Source: Diphasiastrum complanatum (Eukaryota > Streptophyta > Lycopodiopsida > Lycopodiales > Lycopodiaceae). From it: a DNA stretch of 64,000 nucleotides. The notes under the pieces are model-generated. The model was not told the origin of the DNA and did no database searches. It worked only from the letters and a program-made list of their open reading frames with translations. This document shows, piece after piece, positions 35,531 through 47,640 of this stretch. The stretch covers positions 52,469,298 to 52,533,297 of the forward strand of contig CM055099.1 of NCBI GenBank assembly GCA_029204225.1. Reading direction: 5' to 3'. The stretch's first letter is position 1, and each line of letters begins with the position of its first letter. The translations under genes and the position numbers were made by a program.

Positions 35531-36149
35531 GAAAAGAACTAAGGAGGTTCCTGCCGCGAGCTGGCAACAATAGAAGAATCTGAAAATGATGCAGCATGTG
35601 CAAGGAAGGAAAGGGCAAATTTGTAGAAACAATGGCACCATGTGTGGGGAGGATGTCGCACGTTTCTCCCTCCACCATTGTCATATCAAGGTTGGCGCGA
35701 ATTTCCTCGCCCTCCATAGCAAACGTTTTGAATTTAAAAAAAGTATATCTGAAATGTTTGAAATAAGAAAACTGGCATGGGCATGAGCATGAGCAAATGT
35801 AGGGCAAGTTGCCAACTTAATGTTAGAAATAATTATACTTGTCTTAGATCTTTGTGTATTGGAAATCGAGATGGGTGAGGCTTTCTAATCCATGAAAATT
35901 GGGGTCAACATGTTGATTTGATGGGTTAGAAGAAGAGCTTACTATTATATTGTGGATGTACATGGAGTGTTGACCTCTAAAAATGGCTAATTCTATATGC
36001 TAGAAAGTCTTTCTTTTGTTTAATTTTTTGTTATTAATCCCATCCAAGTAATCTCCAAGTAAGCTTACACAACAATCTAGGATTTTAGATCTCTGACCAA
36101 GCTCAACTACGAAGTAGTGGCTATAAATATTAGTAAGACAAAATTCGTA
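35531..36149. other. Spacer without recognisable genes
   Basis: No motif on either strand. A TGTTAGAAATAATTATAC word at 35823 could be an LTR start but has no partner in the window. Confidence 0.4.
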
Positions 36150-36800
36150 AGTTCAACAACCACAACAATGACGACAAGCAGCTGGATCAACAAGCCAATG
36201 CATTAGCACAAACATCACAGAACCCTAATGATGAAGATGAGCAAAATGCATTTATGGTGAACCATCATCATGTCCAACAACATGAAGAATGGTCTCTTGA
36301 TTCTGGAGCTTCACAACATATGACAAGCCATCAAGAATGGTTCCTTGCTATAATACAAAGAAGTTTGTTCACCTTGGAGAGAATATCTCACACATGATAG
36401 AAGGTGAAAGTACTATCAAGTTGAGTTTTCATAGTGGTGAATCCAACTCATTTCAAAAGTTTCATATGTCCCGAATCTTGCAACAAACCTACTATCTATC
36501 AACGGAATCACTAATTTAGAAAAGGGGTAGATTTGGATCATAATCATGTAAAATTCTTGATAAGGCAAATAGACTCCATGCACTTGGAAAAAGATAAGGA
36601 TATCTACATAGGCTTACTCATTGTTACTCCATGACTAATCGTGTATCAAATAGTTCAATCTTGATCAATACATAATTGATTTGGCATTATAGAATTGGGC
36701 ATTTGAATCATACATCTATTGCTAATATGTCTAAACATTTCTTTGTTTTTGATCTAATTATTGAAGTAGGGACTTCGACCCTCAAGTCTGTGAAGGTTGT
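36150..36800 (+). pseudogene. Copia fragment: protease and pre-integrase
   Basis: Plus strand reads NAFMVNHHHVQQHEEWSLDS and DSGASQHMTSHQEWF (36245-36345), the Copia protease, then a frameshifted pre-integrase with LIWHYRIGHLNHTSIANMSK (about 36673-36735). Stops and frameshifts throughout. Probably the 5' part of the element whose RT-RNase H lies at 40015-41796, split by a Gypsy insertion. Confidence 0.75.
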
Positions 36801-37182
36801 ATCATAAGAAACTTGTTCGCATCTGTGCTAACACAGAGAAAAATAAAAAGAGAGAAATAAAACTCTATGGCATGTGTTTTGTAAGTCCATGTATGAGTGT
36901 CTGTTAATAAACTTCTGTTGTGGCATGTGAAGCTTAAATAATAATAAAATAGCTTAAACTTAGATTTAGAACTTACTTAGGAAACTTAAGATCAGAAATA
37001 TTTTGTCTTAAGTTTTCCTAAGTTAAAGAAACTTTGAAGTTCTAAGTCCTAAATTAGAAGTTCTAGAAAGGCTAGAAATAGATTAGTCCCATAAGTTAGT
37101 GGATACTTATGGAAGACCCTCCTTGCCATAAAAGGAGAGGTATTTGCCTTGTAAACAACACTTTGAGATTATGGTAAATTGC

Positions 37183-38944
37183 TGTTGGCTGCTTCTGACG
37201 AATCTCCAAAATACTTGGCTAGAGCTACCCACGAGCACCTCTACCCTTAGACCAAGGAGGTCTCTAAGAAGACGAGACGAACGAAGACTGAGAGCCGAGG
37301 ATTACTAGTTAATATTGTCAAGTAAAAACTGTGTAAGCCTCATGGTGAATCCAGAAAGATGGAATGACCATGTAGGAAGTAGTATTTCTAGGCAAGGTAA
37401 TAAATGCAAGTAGGCCCCTCTTAGAAAAGTAGAGTGAGCCACCTTTTGATGGTAACATCTAGTGGAGAGCATAATTCCACTTGTAATTTATGTAATGTGG
37501 AAATGCCACTAGGATGCCACCTAAGAAGCTCTCTTGCTTATTTAAGAGACTCCCCCTTTGTAGAAGGGAGGCTTTTGTAAGTGTATCTACTCCATGCTGA
37601 AATGAGAAGATCTTCCATGAGTTTTGATGCATTCCTGAGCCCCTTAATCATTCTTGTTTCTTGAGTGATGCATTAATGATCTTGCCCCTCTATCTCCTTT
37701 GTGTGTGGTTGTGGATTAGTTTCCTTGCTTTCATAGAGTGGATTAGATTTCATGTTTTCTTGTGGATTAATGTAAGAATCAGCATTCAGGTAAACTAAAT
37801 AGGCTAGATTTGTGGAGTAGATCTTGCATATATTCTTGACATTCCAGTTCTTGACGTACTTGGGGTGTCCAAGAATCAAGAAACGTGTGTTTCTTGATTC
37901 TTGGACTTCTAAAATGCTGTCTAGTTTAATTAGTTTCTTGTTTCCTGTTTTGGTGGATTAATGTAGGTTGCAAGCATCCAAGAAATTTGTAGCCAATAAT
38001 GTGGTATAGATCTTGCAAATTGATTTACGTTTTGGTTTCTTGAGTTTCTTGGAAAATTCAAGAACCAAGAAGATGGAACTTCTTGATTCTTGAATGCTTG
38101 TAGGAATTAGTTTTCTGTTTTTTTTTATGAATGTGGCATGCTAGGCTAATTTTCATATCTTGCAAGTAGTTTAGTTTCCATTGTGCAATGATTCGTTCTA
38201 GCATTATGTTTTAAAGTGCCATAGTAATGCCCAACCGTGTTTCAAGAAGAGTTGTTTTTGGGCATTCTTGGTGTGCTTGCATGGTAGTGATTGCAAGTGA
38301 TTTCAAGAGTTCAAGAGTGTTCGAAAACTGAGTATCCATGACAGGTTGAACCATACTACAACCCTGAGAATCTTTCTGTCTGACCTAGGCATGGTAATAA
38401 GCAAGATAAAACTAAGACATGCCCACAGTCCCTGGTGACAGGCAAAAAATAGATGTTGTAACAAGAAAGAAACAGTATCAGATTCTACAATGTAGAATCT
38501 GCCTACAATTGCTCTCTATTTGAGAAGTCATTCTATTTCTCTGTGTTCCCATTGGAAGGTGCATAGCTTGAGGGAAGCTGCTCGGGCCTCCTCTTGCCTC
38601 CTTTCATTGGGTTTTCTTATTATGGCATGTTTTTAATCGGTTTATGCTTAGTTTAGCCGCAATAGATCATTCTCAATCCCTTTCGATGTTAATCTAGAAT
38701 TTAGTGTAATCACCTTGCTAGTTGGGTAAGCCTTAGTAAGGTTTTGTATTTTGTCATCTTAGGTAGTTTCATTTCCGTTCCGAGCACTAGTTGGGTAAGC
38801 CTTAGTGCTTCGTCATTGTTCTTTATTTCCACATTTCTATTTGAAGCTTGGTAGAAACTTAAAAAGTGGACGATCCTCTCTATACTACATCACATCATGA
38901 GTAGATCTTGCCATAGCACACATAAATTAGATTTACTTCCAACA
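37183..38944 (+). repeat. Putative Gypsy LTR
   Basis: TGTTGG at 37183 and CCAACA at 38944 bracket 1,762 bp directly before a tRNA-Asp-like primer site, a size usual for Athila/Tat-type LTRs. The left boundary is inferred from the inverted TGTTGG/CCAACA ends only. It contains diverged tandem units with a perfect hairpin (37867-37906). Confidence 0.45.
37762..38110. repeat. Diverged tandem units with palindromic cores
   Basis: gtggattaatgta starts two units (about 37762 and 37952) that share tagatcttgca and a palindromic TTCTTGATTCTTG core. In unit 1 the core is a perfect 18-bp inverted repeat with 4-nt loop (37867-37906); in unit 2 it is degenerate. Confidence 0.75.
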
Positions 38945-38960
38945 TTGGCGCCATTGTCGT
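38945..38960 (+). promoter_or_regulatory. Primer binding site (tRNA-Asp type), Gypsy a
   Basis: TTGGCGCCATTGTCG resembles TGGCGCCGTTGCCGGGGA, the tRNA-Asp primer site of plant Athila/Tat Gypsy elements, directly after the putative LTR. Confidence 0.7.
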
Positions 38961-39808
38961 TTTTTAAGCATTTTTATCTAGCTTCTTTTTCTTTTGTTTT
39001 TTCGCCTCTGTGTTGCGTGTTTGCATGCTTGCTTGCTTTCTATCTTCCAACCACAGCGCGTGTCTTCTCTTCAAGTCCTACACGAGCTGCGGAGCAACTT
39101 ATCAAGCACAAGGGAAGCAAGTGTCAACTTGGGCATTTTCTTTGAAAAGAAGTGACCCAAGTGACATTTTTTGGAACCAAACAGGTGTATCAGAATTCGT
39201 CGATCTGTCTGCAACCCTAACAGATCCTGATCTTTCATTTTATGAGCTCTACAAATTTTGACCACAGTCATATTCTAAGAAAATAGCCCGATATACTGTC
39301 AAAATCCCCCATTTCTCACCCAAATCTTTGTTTTAAAATTCACCGGCTTCACTGAGACTAGATCTAATCAAGATCAGTCCTTCAGCAACTCCGCGAATTC
39401 TATCTCAGAGATTTTACCTATTTTTTGTCAGAAAGTCCTTTTTTTTTAATATTCTCTATTTGTCAGTAAAACCTCTATATCAAAAATTGCCATTCAGCCT
39501 ATGAAATCGTCCTTAGTGAGCACGAATTCTCTGTGCCACCCGCAAATTCTAACAGTACAAATTTTTTTTCAAAAAATATTAGAAAATTAATATTCTGACA
39601 GACAGCACTCCCTGTTAGAGTTCTATAGTGTGATTTATCTGCCTCTCCATGATTTCTCAACCTGTCCGTGACTTCTATTACAACCATAAAGACCAGTTTT
39701 TCGTCCCACACTCTCCATTCTATAAGCAAACTATTTTTTTGTCCTATTTGCCAAGTACAGTACTAACCTGATCCTCTGTAGTGTTACTCTCATCCACACT
39801 CTACATCA

Positions 39809-40015
39809 TGTCTCGTGATTGTGATGAATCTTCCAATCCTGTGACTCCACGACTAGAGTGTAGAACTCCATGAATCGATACTCCAAAGTACGATGGAGAA
39901 TTTGACCCAGTTCGATTTTTTCAAGACTTTGATAATGCATGCCGTTTCTATGGAGATAGCTCAGAGACGGAAAAGCTTCACCTATTCTCCATGGTACTCT
40001 ATGCAAGTTTTCACT
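39809..40015 (+). pseudogene. Gypsy gag N-terminal remnant
   Basis: ATG 39809 reads MSRDCDESSNPVTPRLE, a stop, then PKYDGEFDPVRFFQDFD and CRFYGDSSETEKLHLFSMVL. This is the usual start of a retrotransposon Gag domain (target fold, then a residue pattern F..F..AC...G....EK...F). It breaks off at about 40015, where Copia sequence resumes. The 860-nt leader after the primer site fits Athila/Tat elements. Confidence 0.65.
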
Positions 40016-41796
40016 AGCAGAGATGTGATGAATATCAAAACACAATTTCGATTTCTTCAAGCAATCAACCTAAACAGATTGATTTAGAAGAGGAACAAGA
40101 AGCTACAACTTAGAAGCAGCCAACCCAACATCGAATTTTGCAACAAAGGCACCCCCTAGAAGGTGTACAAAAGTTCAACTCAACTTGTTAGATTCACTGA
40201 TGAGTATGCTCATTATCTTTTGCAAGAGCCAAGCGTAGTTGATGAAGCACTCACGCAAGCTGATTTTGACCTTTGGAAGGAAGTCATGGAGAGAAAATAT
40301 AACTCTTTGATGAAGAACAGCACTTGGACTATCACTAAGTTGTTGTAGGCAAAAAGATCACTGATTGTAAATGGATATTCAAGACTAAGTATAGGCAGAT
40401 GGCAGCAGCATCAACAAAAGGAAGGCTCTATTGGTGGCAAGGAGATTTTCACAAATTCCCAACATTGGTTAGTTTAAAACTTTCAGCCCATTGGTCAAAC
40501 ACTCCTCAATCAAATTGTTGCTATCATTTGTTGCTATAGCCAACCTTGAGGTACACCAATTAGATGTACAAATATCATTCCTCAATGGAGTAATTGAAGA
40601 AGACATTTACATGATCTAGCCATAAGGTTATGTGCTTAATGGCAAAGAGAATCAAGTCTACAAACTCCATAAGGCATTGTATGCCTTGAAACAATCTTCA
40701 AGAGCATGGTTTCAAAGGATCAGCTCATTCCTTATCCAACAAGTATTCACACCAAGCTTTGTAGATTGTAATGTCTACTTTAAGGCCATTCAAAACTCCT
40801 TTATAATCATCACACTATATGTGAGTGCTACTTTGTTATTCATTAATAATATCAATCTGATTATACATGTTATCTCAAATATTTGAAATGATAGACCTAG
40901 GAGAAGCTTACTATCGTCTCGAGATTCAGATTCACAAAAACAAAGAAGAACCTACTCTACATCACTCAGCAAAGGTATGTTTTTAATATGCTTTCAAAAT
41001 TCAAATTCATGAATTGCAAGCTTGTGCATTCTCCTATGGATCCAAGTCTCAAACTATCTAAAGAGCAATGCTCTGAAACCAAAGAGGAGAAAGACGAAAT
41101 GAAGGAATATCCATTTCAGATCAGATCCCTCATGTATGCAATGATCTCCACTAGGCCTGATCTTGCATTTTCTATCAGCTCTTTGAGCCAATTCATGGCT
41201 AACTCTGGAATGGTCTACTGGAGGGCTCCACTCAAATTCATAAGGTATGTTTGAGCTACTATAGAGATATTTTATCCAAACAAAATCCATAACTGCATAG
41301 ATACACATATGTAAGTTGGGCAGGTGATATTGCTACATGTAAATCCACTTTTAGATTCGTATTCTTCCTCAACAACGGTCCAATTTCCTAGAATAGCCAA
41401 AAAAAAAACCTTCATTGCATTTTCCTCAACTGAATCAATATGAAGGCTACAAAAGAAGCAATCTGGTTGAGAAATTATTTGTCTGACATTGGCCTTAGAT
41501 CATTTAGTGTCTGACATTGGCCTTATTTAGTGTGATAATCAAAGTGCGATTGCATTGTCCATCAATTCTGGATTCCATTCTAGTAGTAAGCACATTGATA
41601 TCACATATCACTACATAAGGAGCAAAATTCTCAACAAGGATGTATGTTTAAAATTTTGCATAACACAATGCAAGGTAGTAGATATGTTTACAAAGGTATT
41701 GACGCCAAGAGGCACACAAGAACTTTTGTGTAATCTTGAATTTCTCAATCAAGGCATTCATGGATCCAGATTAAGAGAGGGAAGGGGGAGGGGGGT
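40015..41796 (+). pseudogene. Copia fragment: RT and RNase H with purine tract
   Basis: Decayed Copia pol in several frames: EALTQADFDLWKEVMERKYN then CKWIFKTKYR (RT start), LEVHQLDVQISFLNGVIEED, VYKLHKALYALKQSSRAWFQ, then the active-site region reads TLYVSATLLF in place of YVDD. RNase H remnants are SLMYAMISTRPDLAFSISS, SSSKHIDITYHYIRSK and VDMFTKVLTPRG. A purine tract (GAGGGAAGGGGGAGGGGGG, about 41777-41795) directly precedes TGTTGGAT at 41797, the 3' LTR start. Confidence 0.85.
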
Positions 41797-42400
41797 GTTG
41801 GATTTATTCTCTCTCTCCAAATCCCATAGTTAATCTAGCCTCATTCATGTTGTTGTATATTTACTACCATTGTCGCATAATTCATAGAAATACACGAGAA
41901 TTGCAAACATGTATCCATGTGACAGTCAAAATATCGAGTCAAACTATCGAAGGACTATCGACTATTGACTACTCAACTCTAGCTCGAATTGACAAATTGT
42001 CTACTATTTGACTCTAGCTCAAATCGACAAATTCTCGACTATCGATTCGATTTTAGCTCAAATTGACAAAATTGTCAACTATTACGACTAGCATGATATC
42101 ACTCTAAATAAAGAACTTACTTATATAAACTAGCTTCTGCACTGTACAACTGATTTGACAATGACTGCAGCCACAGTCACTCCTTGTAAGGAACTTGCAA
42201 ATAGCTCGTAAAGAACTCATAAAAGGCCCGTAAGAGAACCGTAAAAAAACCCTTTTACTAGGCATTACGGTCATTGTCCATAAGAGACTTGTAAGAAAAC
42301 CTTCTTATGAGGCATTATGCTCATATAACAAACTACAAGCAATTATCGTAAGACAATGTCTCTTATGAAAATCCTACAATTACGCATTTATGTTATGTCT
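41797..42400 (+). repeat. 3' LTR of the decayed Copia (right end uncertain)
   Basis: Begins TGTTGGATTTATTCTC after the purine tract. Contains about three copies of a 45-bp word (ctctagctcgaattgacaaa and variants, 41950-42085) and a TATATAAAC promoter-like word near 42122. The right end was not identified. Confidence 0.55.
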
Positions 42401-42921
42401 GATTCTCTTTGCAGATAAGCAATTCATAGATTGAACCACAGAACCTTCAGTTTGAAGGGCAAACATTACTTCCCAACAGATTTTCAGAAACATAAAAAAA
42501 ACCATCAGAAAACACCAAAAAACACCCAGAACCCTAAAAAATATAGAAAAAGAACATTCGTCCAATTCATTCTACATAGGTGTGATTCAAATCTATCTAC
42601 TATCAAGTCGATGAACATTAATTTTGTTGATCAAAACATGGGTAAATTTTTGTGAAGAATTTAACACCTTTTTACAAAATTTTCAATTTCCAAAACGGAC
42701 CTTCGCTAGAAACCTTCACCAAAGTTTGCGTCAGTCTGACTTGCTATTTTTGTTCATCAGTAAGTTCACGACAAACGATAAGCAAAGGTCACGTGTCATT
42801 GACCTATTTTTGTCAAAAGAGCCTTACAAGCATACCAGCGATAGTATATACACTCTCTCAATTCGACAGTTAGACAATCGGCACTTTTTGCAAATGACGT
42901 GACTCTGTTGGCGTTCAACGC

Positions 42922-43212
42922 TACTCATGGGATGATTGTCTTCCCACATTGGCATTCGATCCAAATAAACCAATGGCATCAGACAGTGTCCAAGATCAGC
43001 CGCCAATAGCAAGATTGTATTTCCATGGTACAATGATGGGAGGCTCCTGGGAATCCCGATTCACTGCTTGGACAACATCAAAGTGGATCTCCGAAGCACA
43101 TTGCTTTTTTTTTTTCCACAACTTGGATTTCAACACTGCCCGACTCGATTTCATGGACAAGGTGCAGTATCATTTAATAAAAATTCGATGCGATGCTAAT
43201 AAAAGTCTATAG
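42922..43212 (+). pseudogene. Family X fragment, C-terminal domain
   Basis: Plus-strand frame WDDCLPTLAFDPNKPMASDS, VQDQPPIARLYFHGTMMGGS, ARLDFMDKVQYHLIKIRCDA, ending at 43212. It matches the end of the minus-strand copy at 59523-61405 (WDNFLPSIFFDVNKALPSDK; EDQLPIAHVYYRAALQGD; DRLNFMEDVTTYLIQQRR) with about 35-40% identity by eye and the same length to the stop. It is truncated on its 5' side. A GGTGGGGGA purine tract lies 42 bp after the stop, followed by TGTTGGAG, so X sits where the last gene of an LTR element would sit. Function not recognised. Confidence 0.7.
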
Positions 43213-43253
43213 TAAATCAATCTCGCAAGTGTCATGGGACCACCACCAGTTTT

Positions 43254-43262
43254 GGTGGGGGA
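43254..43262 (+). promoter_or_regulatory. Putative polypurine tract after family X fragment
   Basis: GGTGGGGGA followed within three bases by TGTTGGAG, a normal LTR start. Confidence 0.55.
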
Positions 43263-43265
43263 TAC

Positions 43266-43743
43266 TGTTGGAGGGTTTGTGGAACCCAAAGCAACCCTAA
43301 TTCTAGTTCATAAGTGAGAGGGATTTGGCATCCGGCGTGTGTAACTCCAACCCGATAATCACATAGCTATTTGACAATTAGAAAGTCAATAAAAGGACTG
43401 TAGGCCTTTTTGCGAGACTTTTAATGTCGCAGGCCTAAATGTCAAGTTAGTGAATAAAATTGGGACTCCCACCAAAATTGGTCCAAATTCAAATTCAAAT
43501 TGGTTCCCTCCAATTATTGAATGGATTCCCGCTCTTTTTTAAGTTTGAATAGTTAGGAAGGTAGATATGGGCCAATAGGACTCTTTGAGGCCAAGGTCCT
43601 CCTCTCCACTATAAATAGTGCCAAACTCGAGTTTGGAAATCATGTTCATATCCCCATTTCAATACAAGCAAATTGGTTCTCTTATGGAATGGATTTGTGA
43701 ATGTCCTTGCTCTCTATCTCTTTTCCTCCATCTCTCATGCTTT
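43266..43743 (+). repeat. Putative 3' LTR next to family X (truncated)
   Basis: Starts TGTTGGAGGGTTTG; has CACTATAAATAG, a TATA box, near 43607. It is cut near 43743, where a Copia RNase H end follows. No partner LTR recognised. Confidence 0.5.
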
Positions 43744-43906
43744 TGTTGTATTTGTTAATTGTTGGATCTGAATGAAGATGTTGCTGACTACATTGGAACG
43801 AAGGAGATGATTGCTGACATTTTCACAAAGGCCTTAGACAAAGGTCTGCTCGAGAAGCAAAGGAGCAGTCTTGGATTTGTCAAGCTATCATGCTTTGAGA
43901 GAGAGC
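43744..43906 (+). pseudogene. Copia RNase H tail (element 3 family)
   Basis: DLNEDVADYIGTKEMIADIF, TKALDKGLLEKQRSSLGFVK is the usual end of Copia pol. It stops close to a GAGAGAGAG purine tract at about 43897-43905, directly before an LTR like that of element 3. Confidence 0.8.
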
Positions 43907-44830
43907 TAAAGAAACAAAATGTTTCTATTGCCAAAGCTTTGTTAGCTTTTCGTCCTGATTTTGACAGAAAAGACACACGAAACAAAATTGTTCACGAACA
44001 ATTTTGCAACACATGACACGAAATTGTTTCATGACACAAAATCATTCGTGCTCCACAAAGGACCAAGAAGAACAGCCAAGTACCATGGGGTACAAGTATT
44101 TGATCAGATATGACATCAGAAGAAGTACTCTAGAATGTGGCTAATCTACCACCCTTGTAATCCATGATTAGTTGTAGATGTTTAATCTTTCTGATCTAGA
44201 AAGTTACACGACGTGACACGAAAAAGTTTGCGAACTATATACTTTATGCTTGATGCATAAAACAAGAAGACAAAATATACAGAATACATGTCCGTCTGTG
44301 AGTGAGACAATTTTGTAAGAGGATCAGCAGATCCAAAAGTCCGCTAGTAAGCGAGACACTATTCGTGAGAGAATTGTATTTCTCTCATGCCAATGCACTG
44401 TATGGATCTGTCGCGCAGTGCTCGAAATCAGAAGATCAATAGATAATATTGTAGCTATTATGTGCATATTATTATGAATGGTTGTATGATCTCAAATGAA
44501 TATTTGTCTGCTACTATTCGTGTATCTAATTCACTTGTTTATTCAATTTCGCACATTGGTTTGATTTTATTGAATGCTATAGTAAACTATAACGTAGATC
44601 AGCAGTGTTTGTCTACATTCTGGAGGATTGTAGGAATGATATAGCTGGTAGTGTCCAACAATCATATCTGAATTCCACACAAACTGATTTTATTCGCAAA
44701 TGTTTTTACTTCGTATTTTGCTTCGCTTCGCTTCATGATCACTTGGTTTTAAGCGTAAATCAATTTCAGAGCTCACTTAAGTTTCGCTTCGCTTCGCTTC
44801 ATTTCGTCTAGTTTAGTTTCGTTTCGTTAT
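43907..44830 (+). repeat. 3' LTR of element 3 family copy
   Basis: Shares AAAGAAACAAAATGTTTCTATT at its start and TCTACATTCTGGAGGATTGTAGGAATGATATAGC at about 44610-44644 with the LTR of element 3. It is longer, with inserted sequence and iterated TTCGCTTCGCTT words near 44720-44830, then a partly repeated 70-bp end (44800-44930). Right end approximate. Confidence 0.6.
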
Positions 44831-45183
44831 AGAGCCTGATTGATCTTTTCGTGAATTCTTCTCTTTCGTCTAGTTTCGCTTCGTTTCATTTTGTTTCATT
44901 GCAGAGCTTGACTGGTTCGCGAATTCTTCTCAAGCAGAAATTATTCGTGATCAAAACAGTTTTGCGAAATGTTTGCGAAACGTTCGAGAGACTCATATTA
45001 GTTCGTTACCAGAATTTTTTAGAAAAATTGAATTTGCACACTTTCCATCATTTTCAAAAAATGGCTCACACAAAGTGTGAGAAAAAAATCGATAAATGAT
45101 AAAAAAAAATTATGTCTTTCCACTAAGTCATACCTCGAATACTCGATAAGGGCTCTCTACTAAATTTTCCTTTTTTCTTATGA

Positions 45184-45668
45184 GCCAATGATCACCATGA
45201 AGATCTGACTAGATCCTGTTGCAAAACAACCAAAAGGACACTTGCGGAGCAAAACCACCCATCCAGACCTAGATCCCTCCTGGAGTTTCCTCTTGGACCT
45301 CGCCCCCAAGCCATAGTGAAGAACACAAGAGAGAGGAGGAGAAATTGGCTCAAGAATCTGAATTCACAATAGGAGGATGGGCGAGTTTCCAATGGACATA
45401 TTCTCCTCAAGATGAGAGAATATTTTCCCTAGGATCCCCATGCAACCTATATTGAGCTATTGACATCCTATTCTTGCATTAAAGCAGTCTTCACTATGCA
45501 TGTGCTCCTATGTCCAATTATAGGTCTAGGCCCTCATATGATTATTAATTACTTGATACGACCACGTCTGGAATGACGTAGCATAGCTAATAATCACATA
45601 CATCTAGAGTGACCGGCTATCCACGTCAGGAATTATTCCGATTCCCTTGTACAGGACATGGACATAAC
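45184..45668 (-). repeat. Probable Gypsy (chromovirus-type) 3' LTR
   Basis: On the minus strand, AAGGGGGGAAGAA is followed by TGTTATGTCCATGTCC from 45668 downwards: the usual purine tract and LTR start of plant Del/Reina/Tekay-type Gypsy elements. The other end is a guess. Confidence 0.5.
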
Positions 45669-45790
45669 ATTCTTCCCCCCTTAGACCAGTTTTGTCCTCA
45701 GAACGAGTAACAAGGGAAGATCAAATTTGTATAATTTTACTTCTTCCCATGAGTCATTATCCTCAATTTAATCAACCAACCTAAGCAAGC
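45669..45790 (-). pseudogene. Gypsy polyprotein C-terminal tail
   Basis: Minus strand reads EDNDSWEEVKLYKFDLPLLL, then VLRTKLV and a stop, followed by the purine tract. This matches the WEE...L..FP...L.DK tail after the chromodomain of plant chromoviruses. Only about 30 residues remain. Confidence 0.5.
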
Positions 45791-47314
45791 ACACAGAGAC
45801 AAAACAATTTCTCAATTGTTTATTTCTGATCTTGAGTACTCATTCATGGTCCCATGATTCAATGAACGACAAATTCTCCAAATGGATAAAATCTTCAATA
45901 CATCAAACTATCATCATCATATAAATCAGATTTACATTATACACTGGATAACAGTCAAACAAACTTGAAGATTAAGTTTAAAAGCTAACAATTCAATCAT
46001 TTAACTTTCACTTTTACCCTAAAACTCAATCTTTAGTCTAACTTCAATATCAAATTAGTACTTAGAGGTAGAATAATTCTCAAAATTATCTGTCTCTACA
46101 TTGAAGTACTATATCGACCTTTAGAAGTACACTAAGAGATTAATTTCCCTAACGAGTTTGATTCTTTCCAATCTAATAACATCACCTTCATGTAACCTCA
46201 AATTTACATGAATCATTGGGTGAGTTCTCACCTTACATTGAAAATCAATGTTCAAAAGTTAAAGATTTGAAACAATTATAGTCCAAGACTATCCACAATT
46301 ACTTGTAGATCTGTCATAAATGCTTCTTGGTACAAATAAACTTAGAATTTTTTTCAGAAACTAAAGGTACAAAACTCATCCAACCAAATCTCTAGGAAAT
46401 TCATCAAGATAAAAATGACTTTAACTCAATTCTGAGTAACCAAATACTCTCTTGAGTTAAGTACTATCTCTAGCATCACATGCCAGAAAATAGCAACCAT
46501 TCAATCTTGATAAACTTAACTGCTCCTAATTAACCAGAAAATAGGCTGAAAAATAGTACACAAGCATTCCTTGACACACGTGTGGGATGCCCTACACATG
46601 TACTTTTGATCTCCTAAGCCCAATAATACCATAAAGATCAGACTAGCATTGATTGACAATAGGAAAGCTGATCATACAAGAAATATTATTTTGTTACAAG
46701 CAAGATCTATCAACAAAATATGAAACTAGGTGCAATAAATGCCTCAACTCGACTAGAGAGAGAATATGAAAGTACAAAACTCGAGTAGAGAGAGAGGGCA
46801 CAAAGAGCTTAGTCTCCAAATTTGCATTACACACAAATCTCATCATCTTCTCAATGAGAATACATCACATATATATAGATCCATGGACTCTCCTCTTACT
46901 TTGAGTTGAATTGGAATTATGAATCCACCTCTCAAGCTATCTAGACTTATTCAAGCCACCTCAATATGTCTAATTGTGCCACCTAGTCTTTTCATGAATT
47001 AAATGTGGCATGCAAAGTACAAATGGCAATTCCTATGGTAGCTCGAGTTTCTACTTCTACCTACTTTGAATATTTTATTCTAAGATGGGTCTTTACTAAG
47101 CCAAAAGAGCTCAATTCATCTTTGGCATTTTTAGGACCCCTACTTACAACATTAGATAGATTTTTCCAATATTTCAATACTCCTCCTAAAAAAGTATCTA
47201 ATGTGCAAAAGGCACTACAAGACAAATTGATCTGAAGAAAAATTTTGCAGTTGCTCCATCAATGCAGTAGAAGGTTATAACTCATATTAATAGAGAGAAA
47301 CAATATAGCAAGGG
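45791..47314. other. AT-rich stretch without recognisable genes
   Basis: No motif seen. The 76-codon frame at 47005-47235 has no recognisable domain and may be decayed Copia linker, since RT sequence follows. Confidence 0.4.
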
Positions 47315-47640
47315 TATCAAAATCCAAACTTGGAAACTAGCTGATCTTTTGCTAAGAAAAAAACCAATTGGTTCCAAATGGGTGTCCAACATAAAATATA
47401 GAGAGGATGGCTCAATTGATAGACTCAAATCAAGATTGACAATTACCAAGGATTAGTCACACAAAGTGGGAATGGATTACTAACTTTCTCACTAGTGGTA
47501 AACATGGCTTCAATTAAAAACTTGCTGGCATTTGTGACAATGAATATTCTAGAGATCCAATAGATGGATATAAAAACAACCTTCCTAAATGGCAATCTCA
47601 AAGAAGAGATTTATATGGATACCACCTGAACATTTTGAAG
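47315..47640 (+). pseudogene. Copia reverse transcriptase remnant
   Basis: PIGSKWVSNIKYREDGSIDR, KSRLTITKD then, after stops, NMASIKNLLAFVTMNILEIQ and MDIKTTFLNGNLKEEIYM: the start of Copia RT, with at least four stops. Confidence 0.75.

Noticed and set aside
44720-44830. TTCGCTTCGCTT run as telomere-like repeat
   Set aside because: The word is not the plant telomere repeat TTTAGGG and lies within a Copia LTR.
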